From Oscillospiraceae bacterium (lineage in GTDB: Bacteria; Bacillota; Clostridia; Oscillospirales; Oscillospiraceae): 64,000 nt of DNA. The stretch covers positions 38,489-102,488 of the forward strand of contig CAJGCI010000001.1 in assembly GCA_904501855.1 (NCBI GenBank), given 5' to 3'. Positions 47,648 through 57,052 of the stretch are shown here, one piece after another. Numbering within the stretch: position 1 is the first letter of the stretch; each line of letters opens with the position of its first letter. Under the pieces are notes generated by a model, which saw only the letters and a list, made by a program, of their open reading frames with translations, was not told the DNA's origin and made no database searches. A program made the position numbers and the translations under genes.

Positions 47648-49249
47648 TTATAAAGCGGTAATCATGGATTCTCCCTTTCGATGAATCCATACATAAAGAC
47701 CGATGGTCAGCATAAGAAGCAGTCCCGAAACAAGATACAGATATAAAATGAGATCCGTATTCTCCGGAAGCCGCCGGAATACAACGGCTGCCACCAGAAC
47801 AGACGCCCAGCTGATCAGCACGGCCAGACGAGTGGAAGTGTTTCGTCTTACCGCATTGCTCTCGCTTACCCAGTCAAGCTTCGGAAACAGGATGTTCAGC
47901 ATCATTCCCAGTTCCGATGTAAACAAAACAAACAGAAACGGGACAAGAAGCACCAGAACACTGTGTTTCGGATCGCTATTTACCATAATGGCCAGCACGA
48001 CAGAACACATCAGCTGGGGAATGACGGTGATTATCAGGTGAAGCAGGATCTTGCTGTTGATCAAAGCGCCTTCCGATACCGGAAGCGATCTCATCAGCCA
48101 GAGATTCTTTCCTTCCACGGAAATGGACGATGCAGAGATCGTATTGATCCCGATCATAATACACATGGCGATGATACCGACCACCGCCGGAATCGAGGTG
48201 CTGAACATCTGGACCTGCACAATGCGGTTCTGGAGCTGATCATAGTTCCAGATCATCAGCACAAAGCTGAGCAGGAGCAGAATGGAACCGATGCTGCTGT
48301 TCATGAAATAGGAACTGTTGCTCAGATACCGCCGAAACTCCTTTCTCAGCAGAGCGGCATTCAGCGAAGAAGCTTTCAGTGTCTTCTCATGATATGCTCT
48401 TGTTCTCCCCTGATTCTTCGTGCTGGATAGACTGCGGAAGCTTTTACCGAGCAGCAGGTAAACGACAGAAGCCAGAATTACCAGTATCAGGACAAGTATA
48501 AGGAATGATCCCGTGGAGCCGAGCGCAGCCTTTCCCATACAGACGAAAGGATAGGTAATGATCAGCATCCCGACATTCCCTTTCGACGCCCCATTCTGAA
48601 GCATCTGCATATAACTGGAAGCACGAATACAGATATTCAGAAAATAAACGACGAACAGGAAGGATACCGCAAAATTAATGATGTTGCGGATCCGCTTCGG
48701 CAGTCTGGTATTCAGCAGAGCCAGAAACCATCCAAGTACACAGCTGATGACCAGTGCCAGCAACGGAAATACGATCAGCGTCAGAAGATCCAGCAGGATC
48801 GGGACAGCGCCCGGATGATAGGTCTTCCAGTAAACAAGATAGAACGGAAGGATCGATACAGCTTCGAACACGAAACAGATCACATAGCTGCTGAAAAGAC
48901 GCATGCCCAGGATCAGGCCGGACGGGATGGGCATCGACAGCAGAAGTTCGTTATCCTTTGCCTGATAAACCGTAGAGTGAACCGTAAACACGCTGCTTAA
49001 GACGCCAAGAACCGTAGCAAGGATCCCGACAACGGCGAAATAACACCATCCGTATTCCGTTGGTACAAATAATTCACACGTAAGATCTGCAATGTTATAC
49101 AGCAGTCTTCCAAGAATATAAAGAACGAATACAAGTGCTGCAACACTGACAGCAGTCCCAACATAGGTCCGCTGCTTCTGATTGCGGCCGTGACGGAACA
49201 TCACATCAAATATTTCCAGCATCTGCTTTCGGAACAATGCTTTAACCAT
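47648..49249 (-). CDS. ABC-2-type transporter permease
   Basis: A 533-residue membrane protein with about 12 hydrophobic segments (for example SVAALVFVLYILGRLLY and FYLVYWKTYH followed by more helices) and a large polar region in the middle. It has no recognisable ATPase motif. The start at 49249 follows the partner ATPase by one base. Related putative exporters are common in Firmicutes, and the substrate cannot be told. The length is roughly twice that of a simple six-helix ABC-2 permease, so it probably carries both halves. Confidence 0.8.
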   Translation of the reverse strand: MVKALFRKQMLEIFDVMFRHGRNQKQRTYVGTAVSVAALVFVLYILGRLLYNIADLTCELFVPTEYGWCYFAVVGILATVLGVLSSVFTVHSTVYQAKDNELLLSMPIPSGLILGMRLFSSYVICFVFEAVSILPFYLVYWKTYHPGAVPILLDLLTLIVFPLLALVISCVLGWFLALLNTRLPKRIRNIINFAVSFLFVVYFLNICIRASSYMQMLQNGASKGNVGMLIITYPFVCMGKAALGSTGSFLILVLILVILASVVYLLLGKSFRSLSSTKNQGRTRAYHEKTLKASSLNAALLRKEFRRYLSNSSYFMNSSIGSILLLLSFVLMIWNYDQLQNRIVQVQMFSTSIPAVVGIIAMCIMIGINTISASSISVEGKNLWLMRSLPVSEGALINSKILLHLIITVIPQLMCSVVLAIMVNSDPKHSVLVLLVPFLFVLFTSELGMMLNILFPKLDWVSESNAVRRNTSTRLAVLISWASVLVAAVVFRRLPENTDLILYLYLVSGLLLMLTIGLYVWIHRKGESMITAL

Positions 49250-49250
49250 C

Positions 49251-49958
49251 TTACTGTTCCTCCAGCTCGAGGAATACGCTCTCCAGAGAAGAATCTCCGC
49301 GGACATCCTCCATGGTTCCGCTGCGGATCAGTTTGCCCTGTTTTATGATCGCGACCTGGTCACACAGTTTTTCCGCAACATCCAGGACATGGGTGGAAAA
49401 GAAGATGGAACCGCCCTGACTGCAGTGATTGCGCATCAGCTGTTTCAGCTGATAGGACGCCGTGGGGTCCAGCCCCACAAACGGTTCGTCCATAATGATC
49501 AGTTTCGGGTCATGGATCAGCGCGGAAATAATGACGAGTTTCTGTTTCATGCCGTGGGAATACGCTCCCACCGACTGATTCAGATCCTTGGTCAGATCCA
49601 GCTGATCGGCAATACTGTGGATACGCTCCTGCCGGACAGAGCTGTCAACTCCATAAACATCCGCGATGAAATTGAGGAACTGGATCCCGGTCATGAATTC
49701 GTAGATATCCGGATTGTCGGGAATATAGGAGATGATCTTTTTGCAGGCAAGCGGATCTTCCCTCACTGAGATCCCGTTTACATGGATCTCCCCTTTCTCA
49801 AACGGAAGGATCCCGCAGACGCATTTGATCGTTGTGGTCTTTCCGGCTCCGTTATGTCCGATAAAACCGCAGATCTCTCCCGGTCTGATCTCCAGGGAAA
49901 GATCATCTACCGCTTTCACATTGCCATAGCTTTTTGTAAGATTCCTGATATTTAACAT
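49251..49958 (-). CDS. ABC transporter ATP-binding protein
   Basis: The 235-residue ATPase has Walker A GHNGAGKTTTIK at about residues 36-47, the signature-type YSHGMKQKLVIISALI (an SHGM variant of LSGGQ seen in ABC-2 exporters), and Walker B LIIMDEPFVGLDP. It pairs with the permease one base downstream. A good AGGAGG site precedes it. Confidence 0.92.
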   Translation of the reverse strand: MLNIRNLTKSYGNVKAVDDLSLEIRPGEICGFIGHNGAGKTTTIKCVCGILPFEKGEIHVNGISVREDPLACKKIISYIPDNPDIYEFMTGIQFLNFIADVYGVDSSVRQERIHSIADQLDLTKDLNQSVGAYSHGMKQKLVIISALIHDPKLIIMDEPFVGLDPTASYQLKQLMRNHCSQGGSIFFSTHVLDVAEKLCDQVAIIKQGKLIRSGTMEDVRGDSSLESVFLELEEQ

Positions 49959-49992
49959 GAAATAACCTCCTGTGAAACTTACAAATAAATTT

Positions 49993-50940
49993 TTATAGAT
50001 ATCCCATGGATCGGAGAAGCCATATCCACATGGTAAGGGAAAATGAACTGAGCACCGTCGCCAAGATCACGCTGTTGGACGTAATCACGCCCTCATGTCC
50101 CATGTTTCTGGCCATTATATAGGAACTGACGGTCGTCGGTGACCCGAGCATGATCAGGATCGCCACCAGCTGTGCATCGCGGAATCCCATCCATACAGCT
50201 AAAGGCAGAAACAGGATGCAGCAGCCAAACAGTTTGATAAACACAGCGATCAGAGAGCTTTTCATTGCTCCGCTCACCTTTTCCGGTTCCACGCTGGCGC
50301 CCATAGCAAGAAGTCCGAGGGGGGTGGATACGCCGCCGATATCCTGCAGAGTCTTATCCAGAATGTGAGGAAACGTCAAACCGGACAGTGACCAGAGCAG
50401 ACCGAATACGACGCCGAGAATGATCGGATTTTTCAGAATACTTACAAAGGTCTTTCGGAAAAGCTGATCTTTACTTGCCTGTTCCACCGTTTCCGCAGTA
50501 AGAGTAAGCACAATCACCGCAAGAACATTGTATAGAGGAACGCTGCCGATGATCATGAGCGGCGCCATGGAAGCGTCCCCGTACATGTTCTGCATATATG
50601 CGATTCCCAGAATCGCCGCACTGCTCCGATAAGCCGCCTGAACGAATTCTCCGCGTTCCGGCAGGGACTTTATCCAGGAAGATAAAAACCAGACCAGCGC
50701 GATTGTGACCGCTGTGACGAGAAAGCAGAAAAGAACGAACCTGCTGTCCCAGGCATCGACAAAATCCGTACTCCCAAGCTGATGAAGCAAAAGCAACGGA
50801 AGAGTGATATTGAACACAAGTTTATTCAGTTTAGAGGCGAAACCATCATCGATGAGACCGATCCTGCGCAGGATATAACCCAGGACCATCATCAGAAACA
50901 CCGGCATGGTGGTATTCAGACTGAAAACAAAATTACTCAC
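49993..50940 (-). CDS. AEC-family (auxin efflux carrier-like) transporter
   Basis: A 315-residue membrane protein of about ten helices in the two five-helix arrangement of AEC transporters, with the N-terminal SLNTTMPVFLMMVLGYILRR and the central GSPTTVSSYIMA motif near the second repeat. I chose the GTG at 50940, which has GGAG seven bases upstream. An ATG 15 bases upstream lies only about 10 bases after the predicted transcription start. Bacterial homologues carry organic acids such as malate. It may be co-transcribed with the ABC exporter 34 bases downstream. Confidence 0.82.
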   Translation of the reverse strand: MSNFVFSLNTTMPVFLMMVLGYILRRIGLIDDGFASKLNKLVFNITLPLLLLHQLGSTDFVDAWDSRFVLFCFLVTAVTIALVWFLSSWIKSLPERGEFVQAAYRSSAAILGIAYMQNMYGDASMAPLMIIGSVPLYNVLAVIVLTLTAETVEQASKDQLFRKTFVSILKNPIILGVVFGLLWSLSGLTFPHILDKTLQDIGGVSTPLGLLAMGASVEPEKVSGAMKSSLIAVFIKLFGCCILFLPLAVWMGFRDAQLVAILIMLGSPTTVSSYIMARNMGHEGVITSNSVILATVLSSFSLTMWIWLLRSMGYL

Positions 50941-50970
50941 AATAATACTCCGCATCTTTTTATCTCGCTA

Positions 50971-50976
50971 ATCATA
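50971..50976 (-). promoter_or_regulatory. Candidate extended -10 promoter of the AEC transporter
   Basis: TGCTATGAT on the minus strand (core TATGAT at 50971-50976), without a clear -35. It supports the GTG start at 50940. Confidence 0.4.
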
Positions 50977-51018
50977 GCACAATCTGCACGAAAAGTATTG
51001 TCTTACTGTTAATTTTCC

Positions 51019-51050
51019 AAAAAAACAGAGCCGGGATATTCCCGGCTCTG
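51019..51050 (-). terminator. Intrinsic terminator of the SLH-protein gene
   Basis: CAGAGCCGGGA (51026-51036) and TCCCGGCTCTG (51040-51050) form an 11-base-pair stem with a 3-base loop, followed on the minus strand by TTTTTTGG. Confidence 0.9.
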
Positions 51051-51073
51051 CAGATTTATGATCGAGCTTATTC

Positions 51074-53098
51074 TTATTTGATGAAGTTCGTCATGATCTG
51101 AGCAACTTCCGCTCTGGTAGCAGTTGCTTTAGGAGCAAGTTTGTTGTTGCCGCGACCGGCGATCAGTCCAGCGCCGACAGCATACTGCATGCCAGTCTTA
51201 GCCCAGGAGCTGATCTCGGAAGCATCACTGTACTTGGACAGATCTGCGGTGGCACCGCCGCCTGCGCATGCGCACAGGATGACAGCGATCTGCTCACGGG
51301 TCACAGCTGCGTTGGGTTTGAAGGTTCCGTCATCAAATCCGACTGCAACTTTATTGGCGTTTGCCCAGAGGACTGCATCATAGTACCAGTCGCCCTTCTT
51401 GACATCGCTGAACGGATTGCTTCCGGAGACAGCGGGTTTGCCAGCTTCCGCATACAGGATCTGTGCGATCATGCCGCGGGTCACAGTGCTGTTGGGCTCA
51501 AAGGTAGTGGCGGAAGTACCGGCCATGATGCCTTTTTCATAGACGTTCTTAATGGGAGCTGCGCACCATGCATTTGCAGGCACATCAACAAACGGTGCCA
51601 GATAGGAAGGTTTGCCGCTTCCGTGGGACTGATTTGCCAGATAATCATCGGGCAGAGCTCTCAGCCATGCAATACCGATCTCAGAGAAGTGAGCGGTCAG
51701 AATGGTCAGGACATTGACCAGAAGAGTAATAACTTCTGTGGGAGCAGTTGTGATCAGGCCAACCAGCAGCGGAGCAGTATTGGCAAGCATTGCTCTGATC
51801 TGTGCGAAGTTATAATTGGAAACTCCGGCTTCTCTCAGGCTGTCGAACAGAAGGTTTGCAACCACGTCGACAAGAGGCTCTTCCCCTGCTAATCCAGCGG
51901 AAACGATTACATTGGCAGCGGTGGGAAGCTTATTGATGAAGATCATAACGGCATCCACGAACTGGGAGTTCTCGTTGCCCAGCAGGGTTCCCATGAGTTC
52001 CATCATATCATCCTGATATTTGTAGAAGGTCTGCCGGTCGGGAATGACCTTGGCCAAGGCTTCTTCCAGCATTGCGTAGTATTCGATCTGAGTGATCTTG
52101 CCGTCACCGGCAAGCTGCATCTTGGAAGGATCGAGGGAAACCATCTGGAACAGATCATGAAGATACGGCTGACCCAGAGGAACCTTGTTCAGTTCAACAA
52201 GCATTGCATCTCTCAACGCAGGATAATTGGAGTCCGTGTGAGCCTGCGGTACAAACAGATCCTCACCGTAACGGTCAAATCCCCATGCAGTCAGAGGAAT
52301 ATGCGGTACGAGGTCGTTGGGATTGATGATATTGTGAATGTTGTTGTATTTTGCAGCTCTGCAGTTGGGATCAACAACACCTTCCGGAGCCTCATAAGTA
52401 TAGATAAACATGTTCTCACGGGGAAGGTTGACATTGCCGATTTTCGCGCCGTCGTCAATGGCGGCAGCTGCGATGTTGGCTGCGATAGCAGAACGGCTGT
52501 AGCCGATCATCCATAGTTTGATGGTACCAGTGATGCCCTGATCCTTAATATAGGTCTTCACAAAGTCAAGGATCTGATCTGCTGCAAGCTGGAAGCCTTC
52601 CCAGTTGCCGTCCAGACCGGCTCTCACATCGCCGGCCCACTCTTTGAAGTAGTTGTGTCCGCGGGCACCGATAGCAACCAGCGTGGTTCCATCCGCAAGC
52701 TTCTTGTTGGCGCCGCCAACGGCCAGAGAATCGAAGGTGGTTGCGCTCTTGAAGAAATCATTGCACTGATAACCGGTGAATCCGCATTTCTCAAGGAAAT
52801 CTCTCTGGTTATCGCTCTGATTCTCGTGAGCAACACCCTGCTTACCGAAGGAAGCCTGTGTGAAGTTCATGGAGATAACGGTCAGATCCTTCGTCACGTC
52901 ATAACCATTTCCGCTGAAGTAGTCATCACTGTAAGTGAATGTACCTGTCTGGTTCGGAACACCTATAATGCCCATGGACGGGCAGTAGGTATACTCACCA
53001 GAGATCACGTTGCCGCTGTCAGCTGCAAAAACTGCAGGTGCCAGAGAGACAACGAGGGCTAAGCATAACAGTATGCTTAACAGTTTTTTGTTTCTCAT
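51074..53098 (-). CDS. Secreted SLH-domain protein with alpha/beta-hydrolase (lipase-like) domain
   Basis: A 674-residue exported protein. Its signal peptide is KLLSILLCLALVVSLAPAVFAA (about residues 4-26 by chemistry). A large N-terminal domain of about 400 residues contains WMIGYSRSAIAANIAAAA, a G-x-S-x-S nucleophile-elbow-like segment similar to class 3 lipases. Three S-layer homology repeats cover about 500-674, each with a FxDV start and a VTRxxxAxIL end. It is therefore expected to be bound non-covalently to the cell wall. The enzymatic function of the N-terminal domain is not established. The ATG at 53098 has the better-placed AGAGG site. It has its own promoter and terminator. Confidence 0.85.
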   Translation of the reverse strand: MRNKKLLSILLCLALVVSLAPAVFAADSGNVISGEYTYCPSMGIIGVPNQTGTFTYSDDYFSGNGYDVTKDLTVISMNFTQASFGKQGVAHENQSDNQRDFLEKCGFTGYQCNDFFKSATTFDSLAVGGANKKLADGTTLVAIGARGHNYFKEWAGDVRAGLDGNWEGFQLAADQILDFVKTYIKDQGITGTIKLWMIGYSRSAIAANIAAAAIDDGAKIGNVNLPRENMFIYTYEAPEGVVDPNCRAAKYNNIHNIINPNDLVPHIPLTAWGFDRYGEDLFVPQAHTDSNYPALRDAMLVELNKVPLGQPYLHDLFQMVSLDPSKMQLAGDGKITQIEYYAMLEEALAKVIPDRQTFYKYQDDMMELMGTLLGNENSQFVDAVMIFINKLPTAANVIVSAGLAGEEPLVDVVANLLFDSLREAGVSNYNFAQIRAMLANTAPLLVGLITTAPTEVITLLVNVLTILTAHFSEIGIAWLRALPDDYLANQSHGSGKPSYLAPFVDVPANAWCAAPIKNVYEKGIMAGTSATTFEPNSTVTRGMIAQILYAEAGKPAVSGSNPFSDVKKGDWYYDAVLWANANKVAVGFDDGTFKPNAAVTREQIAVILCACAGGGATADLSKYSDASEISSWAKTGMQYAVGAGLIAGRGNNKLAPKATATRAEVAQIMTNFIK

Positions 53099-53147
53099 AA
53101 TCATACCTCTCCATCCGGTCTTTCAACCGATTTTATGTGTTAAAGTT

Positions 53148-53176
53148 ATTATAAAAAAGGCTGAATAAAAATTCAA
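53148..53176 (-). promoter_or_regulatory. Promoter of the SLH-protein gene
   Basis: TTGAAT (53171-53176) and TATAAT (53148-53153) on the minus strand with a 17-base spacer. Confidence 0.7.
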
Positions 53177-53221
53177 GTATACAAACTAATAAATATACCC
53201 ATTATGACTTAACTCATGATG

Positions 53222-53258
53222 TGAAAAGCGCCGACTTCCCAAAGGAAGACGGCGCTTT
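53222..53258 (-). terminator. Intrinsic terminator of the ilvB-ilvN operon
   Basis: AAAGCGCCG-A-CTTCC and GGAAG-A-CGGCGCTTT pair with one A/A mismatch, loop CAAA, then TTTTCAC on the minus strand. It lies 14 bases after the ilvN stop. Confidence 0.85.
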
Positions 53259-53271
53259 AATAAAAATCCAT

Positions 53272-53745
53272 TCAGTTTTTGCTCATGGCAACGGTTCCGG
53301 TCCTCTGTACTTCAACGATGCCGAATGGCCGTACCAGGTTGATAAAGTTTTCCACCACTTCCGGAGAATCATGGATCTCGATCAGAAGATGCTTATTGGA
53401 AACATGCAGGATCTTTGCACCCATGACGCTGCAGATCTCGATCAGAGAAGAACGGTTCGTGGCATTATAGGAGACCTTGATCAGCATCATCTCCATCTCG
53501 ATGCATTTCGTTTCATCCAGACGGCGGACCTTGATCACGTCAACTTTCTTGTTAAGCTGTTTTTCGATCTGGTCGATAGTGCGGTTATCACCGGTGGATA
53601 CGATGGTCATGCTGGAGATATCATGCCGCTCCGTCTCACCCACTGCCAGGCTGTCGATGTTAAAACCTCTTCGTGCGAACAATCCGGAGATCTGACTCAA
53701 GACACCATCTTTGTTTTCAACCAAAACAGAAAATATACCTCTCAT
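53272..53745 (-). CDS. ilvN: Acetolactate synthase regulatory subunit
   Basis: The 157-residue small subunit gives valine feedback inhibition. An N-terminal ACT domain (FSVLVENKDGVLSQISGLFARRGFNIDSL) is followed by a second ACT-like domain (about 80-157) in the typical order. It is 18 bases downstream of ilvB with GGAGGTG before the ATG. Confidence 0.95.
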   Translation of the reverse strand: MRGIFSVLVENKDGVLSQISGLFARRGFNIDSLAVGETERHDISSMTIVSTGDNRTIDQIEKQLNKKVDVIKVRRLDETKCIEMEMMLIKVSYNATNRSSLIEICSVMGAKILHVSNKHLLIEIHDSPEVVENFINLVRPFGIVEVQRTGTVAMSKN

Positions 53746-53763
53746 ATGTCAGCACCTCCGTTC

Positions 53764-55383
53764 TTATTTCGTAATATCCTGGCTGTCGATATTGCAGACC
53801 ATGATCGCAGAACCCTCACTGGCGAGGAATTCATCAATGATCCCGGGCATGGATTCATTGTCACTGGCCTCAAAGTACTTCATGTCATACGCCTCGGCGA
53901 TCTTGTCATAATAGGGATAATCATGAAGACGGACTCCGGAATAACGATCCTGATAGTTGTAATGCTGATACTCACGCACAAGACCGAGATAACGGTTTTT
54001 CATCACAAGGATCTTAAGCGGGATCTTGTTCACGGCCAGCGTGCCCAGTTCATACATGGACATCTGGAAGGATCCGTCACCGCATACCGCCACGACCTGT
54101 TTGTCCGGTTCACAGAACTTGGCGCCCATGGCAGCCGGAATGGAATAGCCCATGCATCCCATGCCGCCGGTAGTCATATACCGGCCGTGTTTCATGACAT
54201 AGTTGTCCGCGGACCAGAGCTGATTCTGTCCCACGTCCGCAACATAGATTGCGTCATCATCCATCTTATCGGATAGAGTCTGAACGAGCGTCATGGGGTT
54301 GACCAGCTCATCGCTCCACACACGGTGATCCACGGTGGATTTTTTGAAGGCCTCCAGTTCACGGATCCACTGTGCTGTATCCACATGGATGTCAGATTCG
54401 ATCAGAGTACGGAAAATATTGTTCACATCACCCACCAGCGGAATAGTAGGTCCAAGGACCTTTCCGATCTCAGCGGTGTCAATGTCGATATGAATGACTG
54501 TAAGTTTCTTTTCCAGATTTTTGGGTCTGGGAATGGCACGGTCTGCCACACGAGCACCAACAATGATCAGAAGATCACAGTTGGCTACGGCATTATTGGC
54601 ATAGGGCTTGCCGTTGTTTCCCAGCATTCCGTAATACATGGGATGAGCCTTCGCCATCACACCGATTCCCATCATGGTATGTACCAGAGGGATCTGATAC
54701 TTTTCGCAGAATTCACGGACCGTGGTCTCCCCGTTGCCGAGGATAACTCCGCCGCCGGCACAGATCAGCGGACGTTCCGCGCTGTTGATGGCCGCGATGA
54801 CCTTTGTCATCTGCTGCGGGTTGCCTTTTGTATTGGGCTTGTATCCCCGGATATCCACGGAATCCGGATACTTGAACTCCTTGGACAGTTCCTTCATCTG
54901 CACGTCCACCGGGATATCAATAAGGACCGGTCCCTTACGTCCGGTATTGGCGATAAAGAATGCTTCCTTAAAGATTCTGGGAATATCATCAACATTTTTG
55001 ACAAGGTAACTGTATTTAACAAAGGACTGGGTCGCTCCGCGCATATCAGCTTCCTGAAACACATCCCGCCCCAGCAGTTCACTGTTCACCTGTCCGGTGA
55101 TAACAATAACAGGGATACTGTCGGCATATGCGGTCGCAAGAGAAGTAATGATGTTCGTTGCTCCCGGACCGGAAGATGTAACACAAACCGCAGGCTTTCT
55201 GGATATACGGGCATATCCGCTGGCTGCATGACCGGCTGCCTGTTCCTGTCGTGTCAGTACATGTTTGATGCTGGAATCGTACATTGCGTCATAAAAAGGA
55301 GCAATGGCAACTCCGGGATAACCGAAGATCAGTTCAATCCCTTCTGCTTCCAGACATTTGATCATGGCCTGTGCACCATTCAT
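53764..55383 (-). CDS. ilvB: Acetolactate synthase catalytic subunit
   Basis: TPP- and FAD-dependent condensation of pyruvate to acetolactate in valine, leucine and isoleucine synthesis. The 539-residue protein has the N-terminal FGYPGVAIAPFYDA with the catalytic-glutamate region following, a central domain with IVVGARVADRA-type residues, and the TPP motif GDGSFQMSMYEL with NRYLGLVREYQ downstream. Its start has GGGTGAT upstream. The 55384-55560 leader shows no T-box or leader-peptide signature that I can recognise. Confidence 0.95.
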   Translation of the reverse strand: MNGAQAMIKCLEAEGIELIFGYPGVAIAPFYDAMYDSSIKHVLTRQEQAAGHAASGYARISRKPAVCVTSSGPGATNIITSLATAYADSIPVIVITGQVNSELLGRDVFQEADMRGATQSFVKYSYLVKNVDDIPRIFKEAFFIANTGRKGPVLIDIPVDVQMKELSKEFKYPDSVDIRGYKPNTKGNPQQMTKVIAAINSAERPLICAGGGVILGNGETTVREFCEKYQIPLVHTMMGIGVMAKAHPMYYGMLGNNGKPYANNAVANCDLLIIVGARVADRAIPRPKNLEKKLTVIHIDIDTAEIGKVLGPTIPLVGDVNNIFRTLIESDIHVDTAQWIRELEAFKKSTVDHRVWSDELVNPMTLVQTLSDKMDDDAIYVADVGQNQLWSADNYVMKHGRYMTTGGMGCMGYSIPAAMGAKFCEPDKQVVAVCGDGSFQMSMYELGTLAVNKIPLKILVMKNRYLGLVREYQHYNYQDRYSGVRLHDYPYYDKIAEAYDMKYFEASDNESMPGIIDEFLASEGSAIMVCNIDSQDITK

Positions 55384-55560
55384 GTTTCAATCACCCACTT
55401 AATAAAACTCTTTCTAAATTAATTGCGTATTTTACATATTACCATAATTTAAATCGTTGTGGAATACCCATTCGTTTGAACAATAGTTAAGAATTTACTG
55501 CTGATTCTGAGATAAAATCAAGCATTTGTCACCAAGCACACAGTTCTATACCTTAAAAGC

Positions 55561-55593
55561 AAATAATCTCCCGGCAGAACTGCCGGGAGATTA
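55561..55593 (-). terminator. Intrinsic terminator of the NhaC-type antiporter gene
   Basis: AATCTCCCGGCAG and CTGCCGGGAGATT form a perfect 13-base-pair stem with a 2-base loop, followed on the minus strand by ATTTGCTTTT. It begins 18 bases after the stop codon. Confidence 0.85.
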
Positions 55594-55610
55594 CGGGAAT
55601 GATTATTTGC

Positions 55611-56957
55611 TTATTTGGCCTTTCTAGCTTTATCCGCATACGGGACAAAGATATCGATCACTGCAAATACCAGAAGGACCCAGACATACCAGACATAAGG
55701 TACGAAGTCCAGACTGGATACCGAGATGCCTTTGATCGCGGCATTGGTCAGTGCTGCGGCACTGAGCAGCTGGGCACCGTAAGGAATAACGCCCTGTACG
55801 ACACAGGAGAAGATATCCAGGAGAGATGCGGATTTGCGGGGATCCACACCGAACTCGGTACTGACGTCTTTCGCGACCTTACCGGTTATAACGATGGCAA
55901 TGGTGTTATTGGCCGTAGCAAGGTCAGTGAGAGACACCAGTGCTGCAATACCCACCTGAGCCGATTTCTTGCCCTTCATCATCTTTCTCAGTTTCTCGAT
56001 AATCCAGGCAAGGCCGCCGTTATACGTGATCATTTCCGCCATTCCGGCGCAGAAGAGGGTCAGGAAGAACACTTCGTTCATACCAGTAAAGCCGTCCCAT
56101 ATCGCCTGTGCAAAATCAAAAACATTGATGCTTCCGGTTGCGATACCGATGATTCCGGAAAGGAAGATACCGCCGGAGAGAACGATAAAGACGTTGATGC
56201 CGCACAGTGCAAGAATCAGAACCGCCAGATACGGTACGACCTTCAGGAAGTTAAACGAAAGATCTCCCATATCTGCAACCGTCTCGGGACGGCCGAAGAT
56301 CAGAAGGATCACGATCGTCACCAGAGCTGCAGGTACTGCGATCAGGAAGTTCATCTTGAACTTGTCTCTCATCTCACAGCCCTGGCTGGTGGTTGCTGCA
56401 ATGGTCGTATCGGAGATCATGGAAAGGTTATCACCGAACATGGCTCCGCCAACGCATGCGCCGACGATCAGCGGCAGGGACACGCCGCTTTTATCCGCAA
56501 CGCCGACCGCGATGGGCACGATGGCACCGATGGTTCCCATGGAAGTACCCGTAGCAGTACCCATGAATGCGGAGATCACAAAGATACCGGCTGCAAGAAA
56601 CGGAACAGGAACGACAGAAAGTCCCAGGTTAACGGTTGCATCACGTCCGCCCATAACAGCGGAGACCTGTGAGAACGCTCCGGCCAGAAGGTAGATCATG
56701 AGCATCATGATGATATCTGTCTTTGCCGCACCGCTGCTGAAGATTCTGAATCGTTCGATGAACGGCCCCTTGGTCATGAAGAAGGCAAAAATCAGTGCGA
56801 TGAACATCGCTGCAACCGAGGGGAACTGATAGAATGCCATCTCAACGCCCTGACTCTGCAGGATCAGTCCGACGCCCAGGTAAATGATGATGAATACCAG
56901 GAACGGGATCAATGCCGATCCTTTCGGTTTGATCTCAGGCAACTTTTCTTGATTCAT
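55611..56957 (-). CDS. NhaC-family Na+/H+ antiporter-like membrane transporter
   Basis: A 448-residue membrane protein with about 11-12 helices and NhaC-superfamily motifs: FGRPETVADMGD near the middle, GGAMFGDNLSMISDTTIAATTSQGCEM near residue 185, and conserved TATGTSMGTIG and NNTIAIVITG. It may exchange Na+ for H+ or couple to a small organic acid such as malate or lactate. The ATG at 56957 has GGAGGAAAG upstream. It has its own promoter and a leader hairpin. Confidence 0.87.
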   Translation of the reverse strand: MNQEKLPEIKPKGSALIPFLVFIIIYLGVGLILQSQGVEMAFYQFPSVAAMFIALIFAFFMTKGPFIERFRIFSSGAAKTDIIMMLMIYLLAGAFSQVSAVMGGRDATVNLGLSVVPVPFLAAGIFVISAFMGTATGTSMGTIGAIVPIAVGVADKSGVSLPLIVGACVGGAMFGDNLSMISDTTIAATTSQGCEMRDKFKMNFLIAVPAALVTIVILLIFGRPETVADMGDLSFNFLKVVPYLAVLILALCGINVFIVLSGGIFLSGIIGIATGSINVFDFAQAIWDGFTGMNEVFFLTLFCAGMAEMITYNGGLAWIIEKLRKMMKGKKSAQVGIAALVSLTDLATANNTIAIVITGKVAKDVSTEFGVDPRKSASLLDIFSCVVQGVIPYGAQLLSAAALTNAAIKGISVSSLDFVPYVWYVWVLLVFAVIDIFVPYADKARKAK

Positions 56958-56978
56958 TTTCTTTCCTCCAAATATCAA

Positions 56979-57004
56979 CTGCAAATGAAATGAATCATTT
57001 GCAG
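56979..57004 (-). promoter_or_regulatory. Leader hairpin or operator upstream of the NhaC-type gene
   Basis: CTGCAAATGA and TCATTTGCAG are perfect 10-base arms around a 6-base centre, downstream of the predicted promoter and about 20 bases before the ATG. It may be an operator or an RNA hairpin affecting initiation. Confidence 0.5.
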
Positions 57005-57023
57005 TACATTTTACTATTTCCAA

Positions 57024-57052
57024 ATTATAACTGATTCCGCCGGATTCATCAA
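57024..57052 (-). promoter_or_regulatory. Promoter of the NhaC-type antiporter gene
   Basis: TTGATG (57047-57052) and TATAAT (57024-57029) on the minus strand with a 17-base spacer. The -35 overlaps the end of the HD gene. Confidence 0.65.

Noticed and set aside
55384..55560. T-box or leader-peptide attenuator ahead of ilvB
   Set aside because: No T-box core, no run of branched-chain codons and no competing hairpin with a T run was found on the minus strand.
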